DNA of 8,114 nt, from the NCBI GenBank assembly GCA_016839385.1, contig JAEOUK010000314.1, positions 1-8,114 of the forward strand, written 5' to 3'. Below the pieces are notes generated by a model, which was given only the letters and a program-made list of their open reading frames with translations, made no database searches and had not been told where the DNA came from. The stretch comes from Promethearchaeota archaeon (GTDB lineage: Archaea; Asgardarchaeota; Lokiarchaeia; Sigynarchaeales; MK-D1). This document shows positions 5,831-8,114 of this stretch, in pieces. Every line of letters begins with the position of its first letter. Within the stretch, counting starts at the first letter, position 1. A program made the translations under genes and the position numbers.

Positions 5831-7176
5831 AAAATCACCATGATGACCGAGATGTATCCTAATCCGAGGACGATGGAAATCCCCGAGAATAATGCAGTGA
5901 ATTTTGTGAAGTAACGAAAAGTGAAACCTTTTACATAGTTTTCTTCAGCAATTTCAATTGTTTTTAATAGCTGTGTCGCAGCAGGTGGAATTAGATTTCC
6001 TCCCAATGCAACTCCAATAATTAACGTCATTATCTGAAGACTTTGATCTAGTGACGGATTTCCTGGAATGAAATCCACAAAAAGGCGGATTAGAACTAAA
6101 GAAAAGGTGATTGCCATTAGAGATTTGGAAATAAAAGAAGAAATGATGCTTGAAACTGCCAAAATAATTATGATTGTCAGGAAGAGATTCTCACTGGTTA
6201 TATTATTTATGAAATCATTAACTGTACTGATAGTACCATTAATATCCATACATCCTATCATGAGAAAGATAGAAACTAGGAATAATATCAATTTCCAATC
6301 CACATCATCGAAATAATCGGAAAGTGAATGCTTTGTTCTTTCGATTAAGCATAAAAACACACTTGCAATCATCACCACTAAGTATGCAGGGAAATAAAAT
6401 GAGAGTATCAATCCTGATATGATTAACCCGAAATATATTAAATATCGAATAAATTTAGATCGTTCCGAAATTAATAGATCAGGATTCATAATTTCAAGCA
6501 AAATAGTTTTTTGACGATCGCTTGGAGGAGATTGCTTTCGTATCATCGTAAAATCAATAAAAATTAACACAATTGTTTCCATAATAATAAAAAGTCCAGT
6601 AAAAAATGTCAGAAACCACACAATATTCAAATCGAATGCGTCTGCAATGATTATATTTGATCCAGCTGCAAACGGACTTAGAAGATTTCCTAATATAATT
6701 GAAAAAGATATTCCAATAATGAATGGCTTAGCTTCAATTTCCAAAACTCGACATGTTCGGATTACCAACGGGACTATTATTACTGCGAGAGAAACATCTT
6801 CCATGAAACCTGAGAGGATTGCAGTCACGATATTCATAAAATAAAAAAATTGGCGAGGATTCCCTTTAGTTGCACGAATTATCTTTAGCGAAAGCCATTG
6901 GAAAATTCTTTGTTCTTTAAGTGCAAAAATAACTATCTCCATGAAAATCAAATAGAGAATAACTTGATAATTGATCTTTCCAAAGAAATCTTCCTCGTTA
7001 AGAATTTCTCTTGGAACTCCATTGATATATCTCTCCCATAATAACGTAAAAACAACAGCAACGAATGCTAGAATAATTGAATATGCACCTAAGTCTAGTT
7101 TTTTCAAAGAAAAGATGACAGTCATTAAAATGAATAATCCTAAAATAACAAGTTGTGGGATGAATTGTAAAGCCAT
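5827..7176 (-). CDS. Ion transporter-superfamily permease (ArsB/NhaD/SLC13-like)
   Basis: The 449-residue protein is strongly hydrophobic, with about eleven to twelve membrane segments, and belongs by motif layout to the IT superfamily (ArsB, NhaD, SLC13/DASS relatives). Evidence for the two-repeat architecture is NIVTAILSGFMEDVS (115-129), which aligns with the family's T-A-x-L-S-A-F-x-D-N-V segment; GNLLSPFAAGSNIII (163-177), in the place of the hairpin that usually reads GxPxNI; DWKLILFLVSIFLMIG (293-308), typical of the start of the second half; and GGNLIPPAATQ (392-402), the second hairpin. The family moves arsenite, Na+/H+ or dicarboxylates. The usual D-N pair is E126-D127 here, so the ion specificity is open. 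The ATG has no Shine-Dalgarno sequence. A TATA-like TAAATAA lies at the right distance for a leaderless message. The 3' end overlaps the small orphan gene by 4 bp. Confidence 0.85.
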   Translation of the reverse strand: MALQFIPQLVILGLFILMTVIFSLKKLDLGAYSIILAFVAVVFTLLWERYINGVPREILNEEDFFGKINYQVILYLIFMEIVIFALKEQRIFQWLSLKIIRATKGNPRQFFYFMNIVTAILSGFMEDVSLAVIIVPLVIRTCRVLEIEAKPFIIGISFSIILGNLLSPFAAGSNIIIADAFDLNIVWFLTFFTGLFIIMETIVLIFIDFTMIRKQSPPSDRQKTILLEIMNPDLLISERSKFIRYLIYFGLIISGLILSFYFPAYLVVMIASVFLCLIERTKHSLSDYFDDVDWKLILFLVSIFLMIGCMDINGTISTVNDFINNITSENLFLTIIIILAVSSIISSFISKSLMAITFSLVLIRLFVDFIPGNPSLDQSLQIMTLIIGVALGGNLIPPAATQLLKTIEIAEENYVKGFTFRYFTKFTALFSGISIVLGLGYISVIMVIF

Positions 7177-7312
7177 TATGAGAGGATTATCTGCAAGTTA
7201 TTTAGTTTTTTCCAGCTTCAGTCAAAATGCATGGTTCGGAATTTTATCTAACCAAAGTTTATGTAGCATACCGCGCATTACTTACATGAATAATCAATAA
7301 AAATGACTACAA
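7177..7312. promoter_or_regulatory. Divergent promoter region between the IT permease and the nuclease-like gene
   Basis: This 136 bp gap lies between two divergent starts. On the minus strand, CTAAATAA (complement of 7198-7205), preceded by the purine-rich GGAAAAAA, resembles a BRE plus TATA box. Its centre is about 25 bases from the permease ATG, so transcription would begin at the start codon. On the plus strand, the nearest TATA-like sequence is AAAGTTTATG at about 7253-7262, which would give a leader of roughly 25-30 bases before the ATG at 7313. There is no ribosome binding site before that ATG. Assigned by eye. Confidence 0.4.
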
Positions 7313-8114
7313 ATGATGACGGGCGAGACTTGCGACATAGATTTTCAGCCGATTAGTAAAACTAAACGCCCTCTAAAACTGATGAATAAATGGAGCACCC
7401 CTACAGGATTAGTTTACCAAAAAGGGAAGGTAGGCTCTAATAATGCACTTCAATTTTTTAGGAATAATAAACCAATTAAGATACTAGTATCTGAGAATGA
7501 TACTACTTGGGCCGGTAATCAAGAAAATATATGGAATTTAATCTATCAACTTGGGGGACAATCCCCTGATCAAGCACGATGTCAACGAGAAGTAGCGTTG
7601 ACTGGAATATTGAACACTTATTTAAATTCAATTGGATATAAAGTAACCGAACAACCTCAATTAAACGGAACAACTCCCGATATTCTAGCAATTAAAGGCC
7701 CTTTTTCCTGTTTTATCGAGCTGAAAGCCTATTTTGGTAAAACTATAGTGGGGGAGGCAGAGGTTGCACAAATCATTAAATATTATAATATAGTGAAATC
7801 CACTGGAGGAATTATGAAAAATTTTGGTGTTGATAATACCATTCCACCAAAATTTTTGTTGATAACCTCAGGACAATTACCCTCTATGGAGGAAAATTCA
7901 ATCTTCAATGGAGATATGAATGGTTTATCAGATGAAAAACAACTGGAATTTATCAAAAATAAATATAAAGAAGTTATCAAAAAGATGGGATATTCTCGAA
8001 CCTTAGAAGGACGAGATACTCGAAATATCTACAAATATTCTTGGGATAAATTCAAAAAACAAATCAAATACAAGTATAATAATCCTCCGCGCGTAGAGCA
8101 AATCAACCGACCAC
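7313..8114 (+). CDS. PD-(D/E)XK nuclease-like protein, 3'-truncated by window edge
   Basis: A plus-strand frame opens after a TGA at 7304-7306, has two consecutive ATG codons at 7313 and 7316, and stays open for at least 267 codons to the window end. The restriction-endonuclease-like core is visible. A helix contains Glu93 (RCQREVALTGILNTYL, about 89-104), then GTTPDILAI (119-127) with Asp123, then FIELKAYF (134-141) with the Glu136-x-Lys138 pair, then a helix with EVAQIIKYY (150-158) that supplies the usual Gln and Tyr. The spacing from Asp123 to Glu136 fits the fold. The N-terminal 85 residues (with KILVSENDTTWAG and a following helix) and a basic C-terminal region rich in Lys, Tyr and Asn are unassigned. 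The likely role is Mg2+-dependent DNA or RNA cleavage, in repair, restriction or defence. No methyltransferase or toxin partner is visible. The start lacks a Shine-Dalgarno sequence. Confidence 0.7.
   Translation, partial: MMTGETCDIDFQPISKTKRPLKLMNKWSTPTGLVYQKGKVGSNNALQFFRNNKPIKILVSENDTTWAGNQENIWNLIYQLGGQSPDQARCQREVALTGILNTYLNSIGYKVTEQPQLNGTTPDILAIKGPFSCFIELKAYFGKTIVGEAEVAQIIKYYNIVKSTGGIMKNFGVDNTIPPKFLLITSGQLPSMEENSIFNGDMNGLSDEKQLEFIKNKYKEVIKKMGYSRTLEGRDTRNIYKYSWDKFKKQIKYKYNNPPRVEQINRP

Noticed and set aside
6971..7300. Plus-strand open frame of 109 codons covering the permease N-terminus and upstream region
   Set aside because: It lies mostly antisense to the IT permease, whose motifs are clear, and its translation has low-complexity Ser/Lys/Asn/Ile composition without recognisable features.
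7303..7356. An ATG at 7303 ten bases upstream of the nuclease start, in another frame
   Set aside because: It reads only seventeen codons before a TAG and does not connect to the long frame unless there is a frameshift, for which I see no evidence. The ATG pair at 7313/7316 is in frame with the nuclease core.
1..8114. Searched by eye for CRISPR arrays, tRNA or rRNA genes, transposase genes, terminal inverted repeats and riboswitch-like structures
   Set aside because: No regularly spaced repeats, cloverleaf-like sequences, transposase motifs or long inverted repeats were seen. Non-coding space is limited to short gaps of 136 bp or less.

Overview
The window looks like a piece of an AT-rich (roughly one-third G+C by eye) archaeal chromosome, possibly from an Asgard-type lineage. 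The reasons are mostly negative or soft. Few genes have a clear Shine-Dalgarno sequence, TATA-like boxes sit close to several start codons, and genes are mostly single units rather than long operons. No rRNA, tRNA or lineage marker is present, so the assignment is inference only.

Layout: (1) positions 1-578 hold the 3' part of an orotate phosphoribosyltransferase-like gene cut by the window edge; (2) 645-1472 (+) is an alpha/beta hydrolase with a complete Ser-Asp-His triad; (3) 1462-2682 (-) is an Ntn-hydrolase of the C45/acyl-CoA:6-aminopenicillanate acyltransferase-like family; (4) 2783-4249 (+) is an MFS sugar:cation symporter of the GPH (MelB-like) family; (5) 4263-5378 (-) is a histone-deacetylase-superfamily amidohydrolase with all zinc ligands; (6) 5513-5830 (+) is a small protein of unknown function; (7) 5827-7176 (-) is an ion transporter-superfamily (ArsB/NhaD/SLC13-like) permease; (8) 7313-8114 (+) is a gene that runs off the 3' edge and carries a recognisable PD-(D/E)XK nuclease core.

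From the second gene on, orientation alternates strictly (+ - + - + - +). Convergent pairs overlap or nearly touch at their stop codons (11 bp overlap, 13 bp gap, 4 bp overlap). Divergent pairs are separated by 100, 134 and 136 bp, which must hold the promoters. This means nearly every gene is its own transcription unit, so neighbours give little evidence of a shared pathway. The mix (pyrimidine synthesis, two hydrolases, two permeases, a deacetylase, a small orphan and a nuclease) reads as a chromosomal housekeeping/accessory mixture. I see no convincing multi-gene system. The most interesting item is the edge-truncated nuclease-like protein, whose role depends on sequence beyond the window.
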